This document shows positions 34,505-45,867 of a DNA stretch of 64,000 nt, piece by piece. Each line of letters begins with the position of its first letter. The first letter of the stretch is position 1. The notes beneath the pieces were generated by a model. That model had not been told where the DNA came from. It saw only the letters and a program-made list of their open reading frames with translations, and ran no database searches. Source of the DNA: Elephas maximus indicus (taxonomy: Eukaryota > Chordata > Mammalia > Proboscidea > Elephantidae); contig NC_064819.1 in assembly GCF_024166365.1 (NCBI RefSeq), positions 4,910,501-4,974,500 on the forward strand, written 5' to 3'. Made by a program: the position numbers and the translations under genes.

Positions 34505-36089
34505 GCATGGTACATTAATCCTACAAATTAATATACCTACTCAGCCTGATCCTAAAGGTCCTTCTAAATTTGGATTTGATCTACCTTTCCAAGCTTCTCT
34601 CTTACAAATTTTTACAACTTCCTCTCTCCCATATATGGACAGTGGCCCTTTTACCCTCTCTAAAACTCATTGCTGTCTTCTCTACGTAAATTCTACTCAT
34701 GAAATGAAAGGCCTACTGTACTCCACAGTGATTCCTTTCCTATTCTAAATTCTTATAACATACATTTGACATTGAATCATGTTTCATTCAAAGAGTATTT
34801 ATTTTGCTTTTCACATGTATATGTATCTCCTGGAGAGCAAAATAATTTTCGCAACATAAAAAATGTAGAATAAGTGAATGAAGTCAGAAAGTACTGATAG
34901 AGTGTCCAGGTAAAAGGCTAAGACTGAGTTAAAAAATATAAGCTCCTTGAAGGGAAATGAACAAGTCTAAAATATTTCTATCTGAATTGATGGCACTATG
35001 CTCTACAAAGTACCATGTTCCTAAAATGGCAGACTATCTGACAGAGCCCTTAGTAAAGCCTCCGGGGTTTCTGTGTTTACTATAAAAGCAATATCACTTT
35101 AGTATGAAGTTCAAAGAGATGAGTAAGTAGAACTGGGAGCTGACAACAACCTTTTCATTTTTCTAGAATGATTTTATTACCTAACCTATAGTCAAGTAGT
35201 CACCTCATGGTCTGATGAGTTAATATTCTACTCTAAAAGTATATGAATTTTGATCATGTGGCTTAAGCCTAGGCATATTCTGGGGTTGGTTATAAAGATT
35301 AGGAATAATGGAGTAATTGGATAGTTGCCTGGTAGGGATCCATCCAACTCTGGTTATTTCATTTTATTTTGACAAAATCAGATCACTGCATGCTTTTCTC
35401 TTCCTCATTCTTTTGCCATCCCATAACCTCCACTTCTTAGAGGGAGAAAAAAAGTATTGAAATTATTACATATTGTTCAGACTAAATTTGGGCTCTTTCT
35501 GGGAAATCCTTTTTCGAGGGTCATTGACAGGCATTTTGAAGGCATTCGAAATGATGAGGACCCCAAAACTGAGCCACCTGAGTGCGTTGAAATAAGCTCA
35601 TGTTTTGTCAGACATAATGGGAGGACTCACTACTGAATATGGATATCATTTCTTCACAGCTCTTGAAGTGAGACGTGGGCCATGCAGGAATGCTGTTTTC
35701 ATTTGTTGAAAATAATCAAAACTCACTAAAATTTGAACATAAAGTTTATTCTGAGCAGTTATTCTATATGCATAGAGGGAGATAATTTTGATTGCAGAAA
35801 AAGCAAATGGCTCCAAGAAGCTAGGAACAATGAGGTTTATAAAGAGGATAGGAGGGAGAAATATAGAAGATCGACCATTGGCTTATCTTAATGTGACTGA
35901 TTGAACCCTGCCTTCCTCCTTTACTGAGATCATCTGATATCAGATTATGTCTAGCCCGGCTGTTAAAAATTTAACCCTCCAGAATTACACTCCACCTGTT
36001 GATGGTGAAAGGACAAAGTTCTAGAAGAACATGCGGATGGGAGATATTGTTGTGGCCATCTTTGGAAACTACAGTCTCCTACACCCAGT
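34505..36089. other. Unassigned sequence
   Basis: About 1.6 kb with no sustained open frame and no repeat I can name. Confidence 0.4.
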
Positions 36090-36248
36090 GGAAGCCCTGA
36101 TGGCATAGTGATTAAGTGCTACGACTGCTAACCAAAAAAGTCAGCAGTTTGAATCCACCAGGCACTCTTTGGAAACTCTGTAGGACAGCTCTACTCTGTC
36201 CTATTGGGCCCCTGAGTTGGAATGGACTCTACAGCAACAGGTTTGGTA
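36090..36248 (+). mobile_element. AfroSINE, full-length
   Basis: Head GCCCTGATGGCATAGTGATT through a diverged tail (GAGTTGGAATGGACTC) to GGTTTGGTA plus a T run. Confidence 0.9.
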
Positions 36249-36837
36249 TTTTTTTTTTTTACACCTAGTGTGCAGATTGTGATGAAGGTTAGGGATAATG
36301 AATGTAAAGTACCTGGTATGCAGCCAGACATAAAAACCAAACCCAGTACCATGGACATAGTAGCTGCTAAATAAATTATTGTTATTATTTAAAAAAAAAA
36401 AAGATTGACCCTCCATCTACCTGCAGATGTAAGACTTTGGAGATTTAAATTAGGAGGTAATAGTTTGACAACAACCTTTTTCTAGCAGAATAAGACAAAT
36501 TTACATTGCTATAGAGCAGTTTCTGGCAGGTTTTTGCAGTTTAGTTCAGGCTTTTCATGGTTAATATTTGGTTTTGTGGATAAGAAAAACTTTAAAATCA
36601 AAGTAAGATGTCTTATATTAGTTTTCCTATTCAACACATTTCAACCCAAAGAACTTTCTCCATGTAGTCTACACTATATTATTGCCAAGATCCCTTCTGA
36701 GAGAGAAAGAGGAAATAAGATGGAAAAGGGAGGACTGAGGGAAGTGCATTGAGAAGGAAAGGAGCTGGCTGGCTCCACTCTCCGCCTTAATTTTGGCCAC
36801 ACAGTTAATTAAATGATCTTATCAGTGATGCTATACC
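36249..36837. other. Unassigned sequence
   Basis: No gene or recognised repeat; an A run occurs near 36390. Confidence 0.35.
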
Positions 36838-36928
36838 AAAAAAAAAAAAGACCAAATTCATTGCCATTGAGTCGACTCCAACTCATGACGACCCTATAGG
36901 ACAGAGTAGAAGTGCCTCATAACGTTTA
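36838..36928 (-). mobile_element. AfroSINE, head-truncated
   Basis: A run, then CATTGAGTCGACTCCAACTC and CCTATAGGACAGAGTAGAAG; the tRNA head is missing. Confidence 0.85.
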
Positions 36929-37362
36929 AACATTAAAAGATGCAATTTCTTCTCCCTTGCCCCTTTTTTGCCCCTAGTACCCGCTCCCATTGTTTCCTTC
37001 CTTCATCACTTTCCAGCCCCTTGGAGACTAGGCTGGGTGTACTAGAAATATCTCTGATAGAAACCGTTGCTTTCTTCTCTCACCTCATGCTCATTTTAAT
37101 CCACAGAAGGCAGTTTTTGAAATCCTGACTTTGACTGGGCTCATTGCAACATTCAAAACAACAGCAACAAAAACTCAGAAAAACAAACCAAAAAGAAAAA
37201 CAACTCAGAATTTAATTATTATTTTTTAATCATAAAATATAAAAACTAAGAAGCAAGCTGAGATGAATAAAAGATCAAGTAAGACTGGATCTGGAGCAAG
37301 TGATCCTTTGGAAGACTCTAAGGCTGATTTATAACCATCACTCCCTGAGCATCTCTCTGAGA
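36929..37362. other. Unassigned sequence 5' of the endogenous retrovirus
   Basis: Pyrimidine-rich then A-rich; no gene or repeat recognised. Confidence 0.35.
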
Positions 37363-37825
37363 TGGGAACAGCCTGCTCGACCATGTCATGAACAGAACCT
37401 ACGCAGTTTTTCTCTCTTCTAAAACTTATCCTTGACTGCTCAGTTCCTTTTTGTTTTTTAAATTTTTACTAATGACTAACGTTCTTTTCAGACTGTGAAA
37501 ACAAATTATATGATCTAAGAAAGTCTTATGACCACCGAAATCACCCCAGGAGACCAGTCACCCCCTGGGCAGATAAGATGATACCTGGGGACCTTGATCA
37601 CTGGAACCGTCCCAGGACAGAATGACATTCCACAAGTTCTTGAAACCTGTGATTTTGCCCTATAAATCTTTGAGCCAGTCTCAATTTGGGGGAGACAAGC
37701 TTTGGAGGAGATCATTCCCCTGTCTCTTGTGTATCATTGCATGTTAAAGCTCTTGCTACTCACCTTACCCCTGTCTCAGGAATTGGCTGTCTGAGGCAGG
37801 CAGCTCTGACCCGAGAAATGTAACA
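37363..37825 (+). repeat. ERV 5' LTR
   Basis: It begins TGGGAACAGCCTGCTC and ends TGTAACA. It contains a TATA box (TATAAA at 37661) and a downstream TTAAAG element near 37744 where the 3' LTR has ATTAAA. It aligns along its length with 43898-44369. Confidence 0.9.
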
Positions 37826-37830
37826 AATTT

Positions 37831-37848
37831 TGGCACTCAATATGGGGC
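37831..37848 (+). promoter_or_regulatory. ERV primer-binding site, tRNA-Lys type, decayed
   Basis: TGGCACTCAATATGGGGC lies 5 bases after the LTR end. It agrees with the complement of the tRNA-Lys(1,2) 3' end at 14 of 18 positions, and all four differences are transitions in CG-like contexts, as expected from methylation decay. Confidence 0.65.
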
Positions 37849-37999
37849 TGTAGCCCTCTGAGACACGGTGGGCTTGGGCTTGATCATCAGTTCTTCTGTC
37901 TAGTGGCTTTTGGGGACCTTGTTCATCCCCTAAGGAGCTGTTGGGCTGACTCAGGCTCCCCACAGCACCACGGGTCCTGGACCATGTTTTAGCAGGTAA

Positions 38000-40750
38000 A
38001 CAGGAGGCAAGACCTGTTTAGGATTCTAAAATGAGTCCACGACTCTCTCCCTGTTGCGCTCAGGGCCAGGGCGGACAGTGCAGACCAGCATGGCTTCTGG
38101 AATTGGATCCTAGCCCTTGGCTTCTGGGGCGAGTGGCGCCCTGGATGACCAACTCTGTGAGTAGGATCACAGAGAGGGAATCCAGGGAACTCTAGAGTGG
38201 GAAGGCTGTGTGGTGGCCCTTGGAACAGGGAAGTCTGGGAGGTTGAAGCAGTCAAGATCACCCCCGTCATATCTTTTGGTGGTCTAGGGGGTTGAGGCTG
38301 TCGAGATTACCTGCTGCCCTTGTCTGTTAGACTTGTGTCAGTCTCAATGTTCTTTGTATGCCTGTTCACGTGTACTTGTACCCCCGAATCCTTGTAACAT
38401 CCTCATGGCAATCTTGTATAAAAACCCCCCACCAGATTCAAGAATTATTTTGGTCTAAGGAAGTTTACTACGCACAGGCTAGCTTGGAGTGTTGTCTCTG
38501 GGAGGTTAGGGCCTGGGATAAGGATTCCAGGGATCCTAAGAGAATTGAGTCAATCTTACCCAAAATTGCCAGAAACTCTTTAAGAAACTAAAATCCTGAT
38601 GTCCTTGTTTTGTGTGGTATTGTTCGGTGAGTTTATGTGATCTTTCTGTTCTAAGAGCTTGCTTCTGGTCTAGGGCATTGTATTTAAGATTCAGTTTGGT
38701 ATCAGGTTAGAGGCTGTGGCTGACAGCTGTTGGTTTTTTTAAGGCTGTCTTAGAAGCTCAGTTCTTTCCTCATCCAGAAAAACTGTGTCTTGTGTCTGTC
38801 TTAAGATTCAGATTTTTAGTAACAACTTAGATAAACTTTTAAATGAATTGGTCTATTTGAAAAGTACACCAGGATTTTTGTTATATATGTCAATCTTAGA
38901 AGCAAAAGGTTTCTAAGTAACTTCAGTTAGATGTTATATAAAACGTATTTTATTTTTAAAAAGGTAATTTTGTCTTAAAGTAAAAAGCCACAGTTCCGGA
39001 TTTAATCTTGTCTTCTACCAGGAGTTAAAAGGTAGGTAGGGCTGGGCAAGAGCAGACCTTCTCAGCCCCCAGCCCTAGTCTCCAAGGTTGTGTAGCTCCA
39101 GGGAAGCTTACGAAAGGCTCTTTCCAACTAGGTAGAAACCATTTTAAGACAAGAGATAAGGAAAATTGCTGTTTTATTTTAGTTATCAGAAATTGGGTGG
39201 ATCCCAATCATAAAAGACCTGTAAACAATTTCTCTCTATTGTAGGAGAACTTTAAGAAGTCAAAAATAAAAATATATATATGTACATATATATGTATTTG
39301 GGCATGCAAATGAGTAAGTTCATTTTTGCTACTTAAAGGGATGTCTTATAGGAGATATGCAACAAAAGACATTTAAAAGGTTCATTGAAAAAAAAGAAAT
39401 TTATTTGATAATGGTCAAAAGTTTTATATGTCTGACTGAAGTTTAATGGTTTAATTTATGGGATTTTTAAGAGCTTTAATATTAAAAAAATTTTTTTAAT
39501 ATTAAATAATATACATTAAAAAATTGGGTTTTTTACTGTTAAAATAACAAAATTTTCTTTGACTACTGAGTTAAAGAGTTAATGTCTTCTTTGTGTAATC
39601 TGCCTCAAAGACAAAGGTTTGATCTCTCATTAAAATAAGATTCCTGAGTTGAAAACCAAGCCACATGGCTTTGAGAAAAAAAAAAAAAAAAAAAAGCTAA
39701 GTTTTTTTTTTTTTTAACTTAAAGATCTTTGGCTAAATAACTTAAGTATTGTTTCACGGTAACTTATCATAAACTCCTGACAAGTTTGAAAGACCCGAAA
39801 ATTTTTTATAAAGTGCTAAAAAGGTTTATTTAATGTGTTGTAAATTACATGGAACATGTTGTCAAAATCAAGAGAAGTGCCTGATTCTTGATTGGGTTAA
39901 AATTCACATGTTAATATTTCCTCATATTTTTGCCTAATATTATACAGCAAATGCATATATGTTATGCCGTTATTTAAACTTTGTTTTTTTTGAATCTAGC
40001 ATCATTGAAGCCAGTGGTTTAATTGAGGAATTCACATAATTTACCTACGACGTCTTTTTTTTTTTTTTTTAATTACTATTCAGGTATTTAGAGACTTGAT
40101 AATCTTTGTCTATTCTTAGTCAGGACTATTATGTATTATATCTGAAGCCCTTTAATACGCAGTTAATGGTTGTATTTAGAAATATTTTTATCTACAGTTT
40201 TTTAACTTATTTTATTTGGCCTTTATGTTGTACTTGTAATTAATTTCTATCAGGTCTTTCACTATTAAGGGCATTATTTTTATAAATTAATTAGGGCCAC
40301 ATGAAATTTTGTCATCTACAGATGAGTTTTTACTTTGCGGATTTTCTGAAAACGTTTGACCAGAATATCTCAACAAAAAAAAGATGGACTATATTGGACT
40401 TATGAAAGGGACTATGACTAGACTCAGTCAAGATTTTCAGAGCTTTTATGCAGATGCTGGTGGGTTCACAGACTGTGGTCCATCCAGGATCATTTGGAAC
40501 AGAAGTTAACTACGTAAGACTGGGTGAATGAAACGATAATATGGGTTTTATGTAAAAATATTGCTGATGTTTTTAAGTCTTTCTTTCTGGAAATAAGAAA
40601 TGCTTTAAGGTCTTACTTTGTAGATATAAGAAACCATTTTCCTCTTTTCTCCTAAATTATCTAATTAGTGGGTTTAGATTTTGTAACTCTTGAATTAGAA
40701 GTTCCTGTTGACAAACTTAACAAAGTTATAAATATTATAACCAGAAAAGT
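38000..40750 (+). other. ERV interior, unrecognised
   Basis: A leader-like stretch to about 38600 is followed by AT-rich sequence with many stops. No gag or pol motif could be read in any frame. Confidence 0.4.
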
Positions 40751-40759
40751 GTCTAAAAT

Positions 40760-41076
40760 TTGAGCTATGATTTTACAAATTAGAGTAGCATTAGATTTCC
40801 TATTATTTCTCTCAAGGAATAGTTTGTGCCTTGATTGATAAATGTTGCTGTGTTTACATTAATATACAGTCTCAGGTCTTAGAGAACGTAGTAGCTGCTG
40901 AGGTGCCTGAAAAGCAGTTACTGATGCTGCCTATGCAAAAACGAACACCTCACGAGGTTTGTTTCCTTGGTTCAAAGACCTTAGAGTCATGGTTCCATTG
41001 GTTATTTCAGACAATAGGTCTAACGTTATTGGTCGGTGTTTATATTCTACCTCTTGATTTGCTGTATGGTGCCTGA
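40760..41076 (+). pseudogene. ERV envelope transmembrane-subunit remnant
   Basis: From 40822 the frame is open to 41073. A cysteine motif of CX6CC form lies at 40825-40851, preceded by a short Ala-Leu-Asp-containing helical stretch. That is the layout of the immunosuppressive-domain and disulfide region in gamma-type transmembrane envelope proteins. About 40 codons on, a hydrophobic span (LFQTIGLTLLVGVYILPL) fits a membrane anchor. In a live virus this subunit drives membrane fusion. Here no complete surface subunit or upstream frame survives, so it is a fossil fragment. Confidence 0.65.
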
Positions 41077-43887
41077 GATCTTAAAAGCCACATAGTGCTG
41101 AATTACCATTTATTGAACATTTTTGATCAAAGATTCTCTAACACGATCATGATTCAAAAGAGGGAACCATAAAAGAGTTGTAATTCTCCTGGAATCCAGA
41201 TTTCTGGCTTTCATAGAGTTGGGGCAACCTACACAGGCCATTGCCTTTGGGTGTCCTTTTGAACCTCAAGCTTTGAGGAAAAACTGGTTCCTGAAAGCCA
41301 CTTTGAGTCAAACAATTGTCCAGATAAACTAGCAAGACTATTTTTTGCTCTGGGCGTTGTACTTTTTTTTTTTTTTTTAAGAATTCAGTCTATTTTGAGA
41401 AACTGACTCCAAAGATCCATAAATAGAGTTATGTTCAGGGTAAATCAGCAATTGGTTTAATCAGTCTTGAAGTCAATGCTGTATGAAATAACTGCCTAAT
41501 GTTTGTAATCAAACTCTCACCCTCTTGCTATACAGAAAATTACGTATTTTAAAGAAGTCAGGTTCTCAGAAGAGATTGACCTCATGGCTCAGGCTCCAGC
41601 TTGTTTTAGTTTCCACTCCTGCTTCTGAGAAAGTGAACCAAGACTGCTATTAGGTAAACCAAGGAGGGGCAGCTTGCCCTTGGGAAAAACAGTATGTTTT
41701 AGACAGATTAACTGGAGACCTCCAGCAGGAGAAGCCCACCCTGTATGATCTTGCTAATCATGTATCCTTTAAGAGAAACTTGTTTTTCACATGTGCATTT
41801 TTCTGTACCTTCTGTTTTCTATAGACAAACTTTGTGTGCTTTATGGATATATGTTTTTTGTGTGTGTGGTAGAGTCAACTAAACTCATTTAGATGATCAC
41901 TTTCCAACTGATAGTGAGTTTACATGGGCAATCTCTTGTTTAGATTGCTGGCGAATACATGGGCAATGCACTTTGAGAGTCTTAAGATTATCTTTAGGTA
42001 TTTATAGTAATGACGCCAGTAAATACTCGAAAAATAATTGTTAAATTTTTTACCCATTGTAAAACGAGAGTCAGAAGAAAGCCCATTGGTCCAACACTCA
42101 GGGTATGGTTGGCAACTTTAATTCCTACTTACGGTATATTTGAGTTGGAGAATCTTTAAGAAATTTATCAATCACTATTTTTATGGAACAAAGGAAACAC
42201 TGGTGGTGTAGTGGTTAAGTGATATGGCTGCTAACCAAAGGGTTGGCAGTTTAAATCCGCCAGGTGCTCCTGGGAAACTCTATGGGGCAGTTCTACTCAG
42301 TCCTATAGGGTCCTATGAGTCAGAATCGACTCGAAGGCACTGGGTTTAGTTTTTGGTTTTTATGGGACAAATAACAGGAGAAGTTGCTAGTGAGATGGAA
42401 ACACAACAGTGATCTCTGACGTCATTAAGCCAAGGTGACATGACATAACAGAATAGCCTTATATTTTTATTTATTGGTCCAAGAAAAGTGAGTCTGTGCT
42501 GTAACAAATACCTCTTGTTGCATTTGGATATATAACATACAAGAGAAGTAGAACACATAGAATTGGACAACAAGGTACTTGGTTACGCACTATAACACCC
42601 TTACAAACACCAGATTTATTGGGTTGGTTACCATCAGGAATAAATACATGCTAGATCACTTTTTTTTTTTTTTTTTTAGATCACTACTGCAAGGGATAGT
42701 CCTGACAGTATTAGACATAACAAAATTTATCCTCTATTATCTTACACACTTAAGAGACAAAAGAAAAGCCTCAGGCTAAAATGTTGATGTACATTGAGTC
42801 TGCAATCGAAGAGAACTTTGCTTTACTTAAGATCGTGGTAAAGAACCAGACGGTATCCAGTAGAAAACCAGCACCTTGAGTTTGAAGAGCCTCCAATGGC
42901 CACCATCTAGGAGCGTGACTAAGTCCAGGAATTGATCATTGATGTGTTATCTCCAATCTCCAATCAAAGAGAAGGAATGATTTAAGACATTCCCTGTCCT
43001 TGGACATAGAAAATGTGACCCAGCTGGAGCTGGGCTCACAAAGACTCGCAAGGACACATCGACTGGGCCCTGAGGTATAAAGACGATAGCTAAGATCCTG
43101 GTGAAGAGCCAGGTGGTATCTGGTGGAGAACCAGCACCTGAAACCTGTACAAATGATTGCTAAGAAAGGCAATTCAAAATGTAGGATCGCAGTTTCTAGC
43201 CAATCTGTGAAAAGGTGAAGCTTTCAATGGCTTTGCCCATTTTTGTACCCTGTAATATTCTTTTTTTTTTTTTTTTTTAATATTCTTAGGACTCAGGCAG
43301 ACATAGCTGTGGCAACATGCTTATTCGTTTTCCCATTCTTGCCTATTCTATAATATTCCTTGGATTTGGACAGACATGATGTAGCAACTTGCTACACTTT
43401 TGCCTTTTGGAATATATGAATCAGTTGAAGGACTTAAGTGACTGTTCAAGAGACAAAACAAAGATGCTAAATGAGTATCATAAAAATAAGCACTGCCGAG
43501 GTATTAAGAACTGTTTTTGCTCTAGCCCCTTTATTAATTTGTATTTTAACCTTTGCTTGAGTTGTTCCTTTTCTAGACAAGCTTATGTGTCTTGGCGTAT
43601 GCCTTAATGAGTTGGTGTCTTCTCCCTGAAGGGTAGAGTCATTTCAAGGGATTCATAAGTTCCAGCTCCAAATGATGGTTGCTGAGGGATTTCAACCCAT
43701 CCACCATCAAGAGGAGAGACAACAGCCCAATAAAGGGCCAATGTAGATAGAAGAAGGTACAATAGTTTAGCTCAGACAACACGAGAGTTCCACTCCTCTA
43801 ACGTTTAGGCCTCTACACCCCTATCCAGCAGGAAGCAGCTAGAGAGACTCAATGCTGTGTTTCCTAAAATTGAGAAACTCATAACAG
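41077..43887 (+). other. ERV 3' region of unusual length, with short duplications
   Basis: About 2.8 kb separates the envelope remnant from the 3' LTR, longer than usual. It has coding-like scraps, a duplicated block of about 55 bp (42827-42880 and 43090-43143), a second partial duplication near 43278 and 43351, and two T runs flanked by direct repeats. A hydrophobic run is readable near 43510-43560. Function unknown. Confidence 0.45.
42191..42361 (+). mobile_element. AfroSINE inserted in the ERV
   Basis: Full-length sense copy, ACTGGTGGTGTAGTGGTTAA to GAGTCAGAATCGACTCG and a TTTGGTTTTT tail. It post-dates the retrovirus. Confidence 0.92.
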
Positions 43888-43897
43888 AAAGGGGGGA
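43888..43897 (+). promoter_or_regulatory. ERV polypurine tract
   Basis: AAAGGGGGGA lies immediately before the 3' LTR, where plus-strand synthesis is primed. Confidence 0.75.
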
Positions 43898-44369
43898 TTA
43901 GAACAGGCTGCTCAGCCATGACATGAGAGCAGGACCTACACCATTTTTCTCTCTTCTAAAATCTGCTCTTGACTGCTGAGTTCCTTTTTCCTTGTTAAAG
44001 TTTTTACTAATGACTAATGTCCTTTTCAGACTGTGAAAACAAGTACTATGCTCTAAGAAAGTCTTATGACCACTGAAATCACCCCAGGAGACCAGTCACT
44101 CCTGGGGCAGATGAGATGATACCTGGGGACTGTGATCACTGGAACCACCCCAGGACAGAATGACATTCCACAAGTTCCTGAAACCTATGATTTTGCCCTA
44201 TAAATCTTTGAGCCAATCTCCATTTGGGGGAGACAGGCTTTGGAGGCAATAGTTCCCTTCTGTCTCCTATGTATCAATATACATTAAAGTTCTTGCTACT
44301 CACCTCACCCCTGTCTCAGGAATTGGCTATCTGATGCAGGCAGCTCTGACCCGTGAAATCGCTGTAACA
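43898..44369 (+). repeat. ERV 3' LTR
   Basis: 472 bp, begins TTAGAACAGGCTGCTC and ends TGTAACA. TATA box TATAAA at 44199 and ATTAAA polyadenylation signal near 44282. It aligns with the 5' LTR throughout. Confidence 0.9.
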
Positions 44370-44639
44370 GGATAGTCCATTCTAAGGTGAGTGTACCCTG
44401 GATTTTTAAAAATATCTAAAGCACCTATTAAGCTCAGCGATCATGATAATAGGTGTGATAATGAGCTGTATAGTTGACACCTGTTAACTAGGCTTGTGTC
44501 TAGGTGAGACTAGAAAGAATATGAGCTATTTAATTTGAGATGGTTGTCATTACTAATGAACAAGTAGAGAGTTTGGAAAGTTCTTTGAGATATTCACTTG
44601 AAAATGTTGCTAAAATTTCTGAAAAGTACAGTCTCTGGG

Positions 44640-44790
44640 GTAAAACAACTACGTATTGAGAATGGCTCCACTGTGCTTTGCATATATTATATTGTTTGGT
44701 CTTCACAAAATGTTAATGATGTTGGCGTATTATTCCCAGAAAACGAGTTTCGGAGAGGTTCAGTAACATTCCCAAGAACACACAGATATA
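44640..44790 (-). mobile_element. MIR SINE (antisense)
   Basis: The plus strand reads as a complementary MIR: CACTGTGCTTTGCATATATT, GTCTTCACAAAATGTTAATG, TTCAGTAACATTCCCAAGAA, CACACAG. Confidence 0.6.
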
Positions 44791-44825
44791 AATATACAGA
44801 CAGAGAGATGTATATATACATATAT

Positions 44826-44859
44826 AAAACAATTTATATATATATATATAAATTGTTTT
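44826..44859. repeat. 34-bp perfect palindrome around (TA)6
   Basis: Arms AAAACAATTTA (44826-44836) and TAAATTGTTTT (44849-44859) enclose (TA)6, so the whole 34 bp is its own complement. It could extrude a cruciform. Confidence 0.9.
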
Positions 44860-45479
44860 GGATAAATTTAGTAATTTTTAAAATATTTCCTTCCCCAAAA
44901 ATTATGAAAGGAAATTGAAGGAACTGAAAACGTGGGCTTCATGGTGTAGCTTTTCTTCTCACCACAGAGGAGCTTGCTTTTATTCTTCCTTCTCAAATGA
45001 AAAATATCATTTTGGTAACTACTAGCATGACACAGACAGGTTGTTCAAAGGTGCTCAGCTTTTTGAGTAGAATTAGAAGAAACCACAATTTTCAAACAGG
45101 TTTATGCGCATTAAGAAATAACTACCGGGCAATTTTAGATATGGATGCTAATTACTAAATGTTAACTACTGTTTCCCAATTAAGTGCTTGGAAATTTAAG
45201 ATACTCTACATTCATATGTATTTCTCCAGGCTGCTGGCGCATATGTGAGATAGATTTGTACATTTTAAGCTTAGGTAAGTATATTTATTTTAGGTATATA
45301 TATATACATAGCATATAATATTTATATACTTCAGTTTTTGAGGGAGCTTAACCCCCACAATGATTTACTGTACATAAAATCTAAATGGCAGACATATATT
45401 GTATAGGTCTGACTACAACTGTCTTTGGGAATAGCTGTTCGTTTGTTTTTTTGATATTGGGAAAAGAAGAAAAGAGTCA
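44860..45479. other. GAP43 5' flank, unassigned
   Basis: AT-rich with TA-rich patches near 45295-45330. No repeat recognised. It is close enough to the gene to hold regulatory sites, but none can be named from sequence alone. Confidence 0.4.
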
Positions 45480-45867
45480 CTAAAGAAATATAAAGCATTC
45501 CTCAAGCCCCTCTTCTCTGAAACACATTCCACCCAACCCTCAGATCTGGTTGGGATATCTTTCTCTCTTCCCCCACCCCATCACCCTCTCAAATGCAGTG
45601 GGAAAGTCAGTGGGTAATTGGGTCCAGATTGGAGATGCTGAAATATTCATGAGGCTGGCAGGGGACTGGGAGGGGTTGACTGCCTAGAATGGGGGTGGGG
45701 GCTGGGGGAAATGATTAGTCCTTGAGAGCTAGTGAACAATTCTGAGAAAGAGACCCAGAGAGAGAGGGAAGAAAAAGATAGACAGAGCGGGAGGGGGAGA
45801 AAAGAAAAGGGGGAAGAGGAAAGGGGAGGGAAGAGAGGAGAGAGCCAGAGCAAGAGAGAGAGAGAGC
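45480..45867 (+). promoter_or_regulatory. GAP43: GAP43 proximal promoter region
   Basis: Repeat-free sequence directly upstream of exon 1, with a pyrimidine-rich block (45505-45600), a G-rich block (about 45660-45710) and the start of a purine tract. No convincing TATA box sits at the expected place, consistent with the TATA-poor proximal promoter known for GAP43. E-box-like CANNTG sites occur (CAAATG near 45590, CATGTG at 45867), and an octamer-like ATTCATGAG near 45646. The exact transcription start cannot be read from the sequence. Confidence 0.6.

Larger units (their letters stand above)
37363..44369 (+). mobile_element. Endogenous retrovirus, LTR-flanked, defective
   Basis: Two direct LTRs (37363-37825 and 43898-44369) enclose about 6.1 kb. 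A decayed primer-binding site follows the 5' LTR and a polypurine tract precedes the 3' LTR. The interior is AT-rich and full of stops. I recognise one envelope transmembrane remnant (40760-41076) but no gag, protease or reverse-transcriptase block. An AfroSINE sits at 42191-42361. No clear target duplication flanks the LTRs. By eye the LTRs differ at roughly one base in eight, pointing to an old insertion. Confidence 0.88.

Noticed and set aside
40822..41076. Open frame with envelope-like motif as a possible co-opted envelope gene
   Set aside because: Only a partial transmembrane region is open; there is no surface subunit, signal peptide or upstream frame.
37353..44379. Target-site duplication of the ERV
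   Set aside because: GAGA before the 5' LTR and GGAT after the 3' LTR do not match convincingly.
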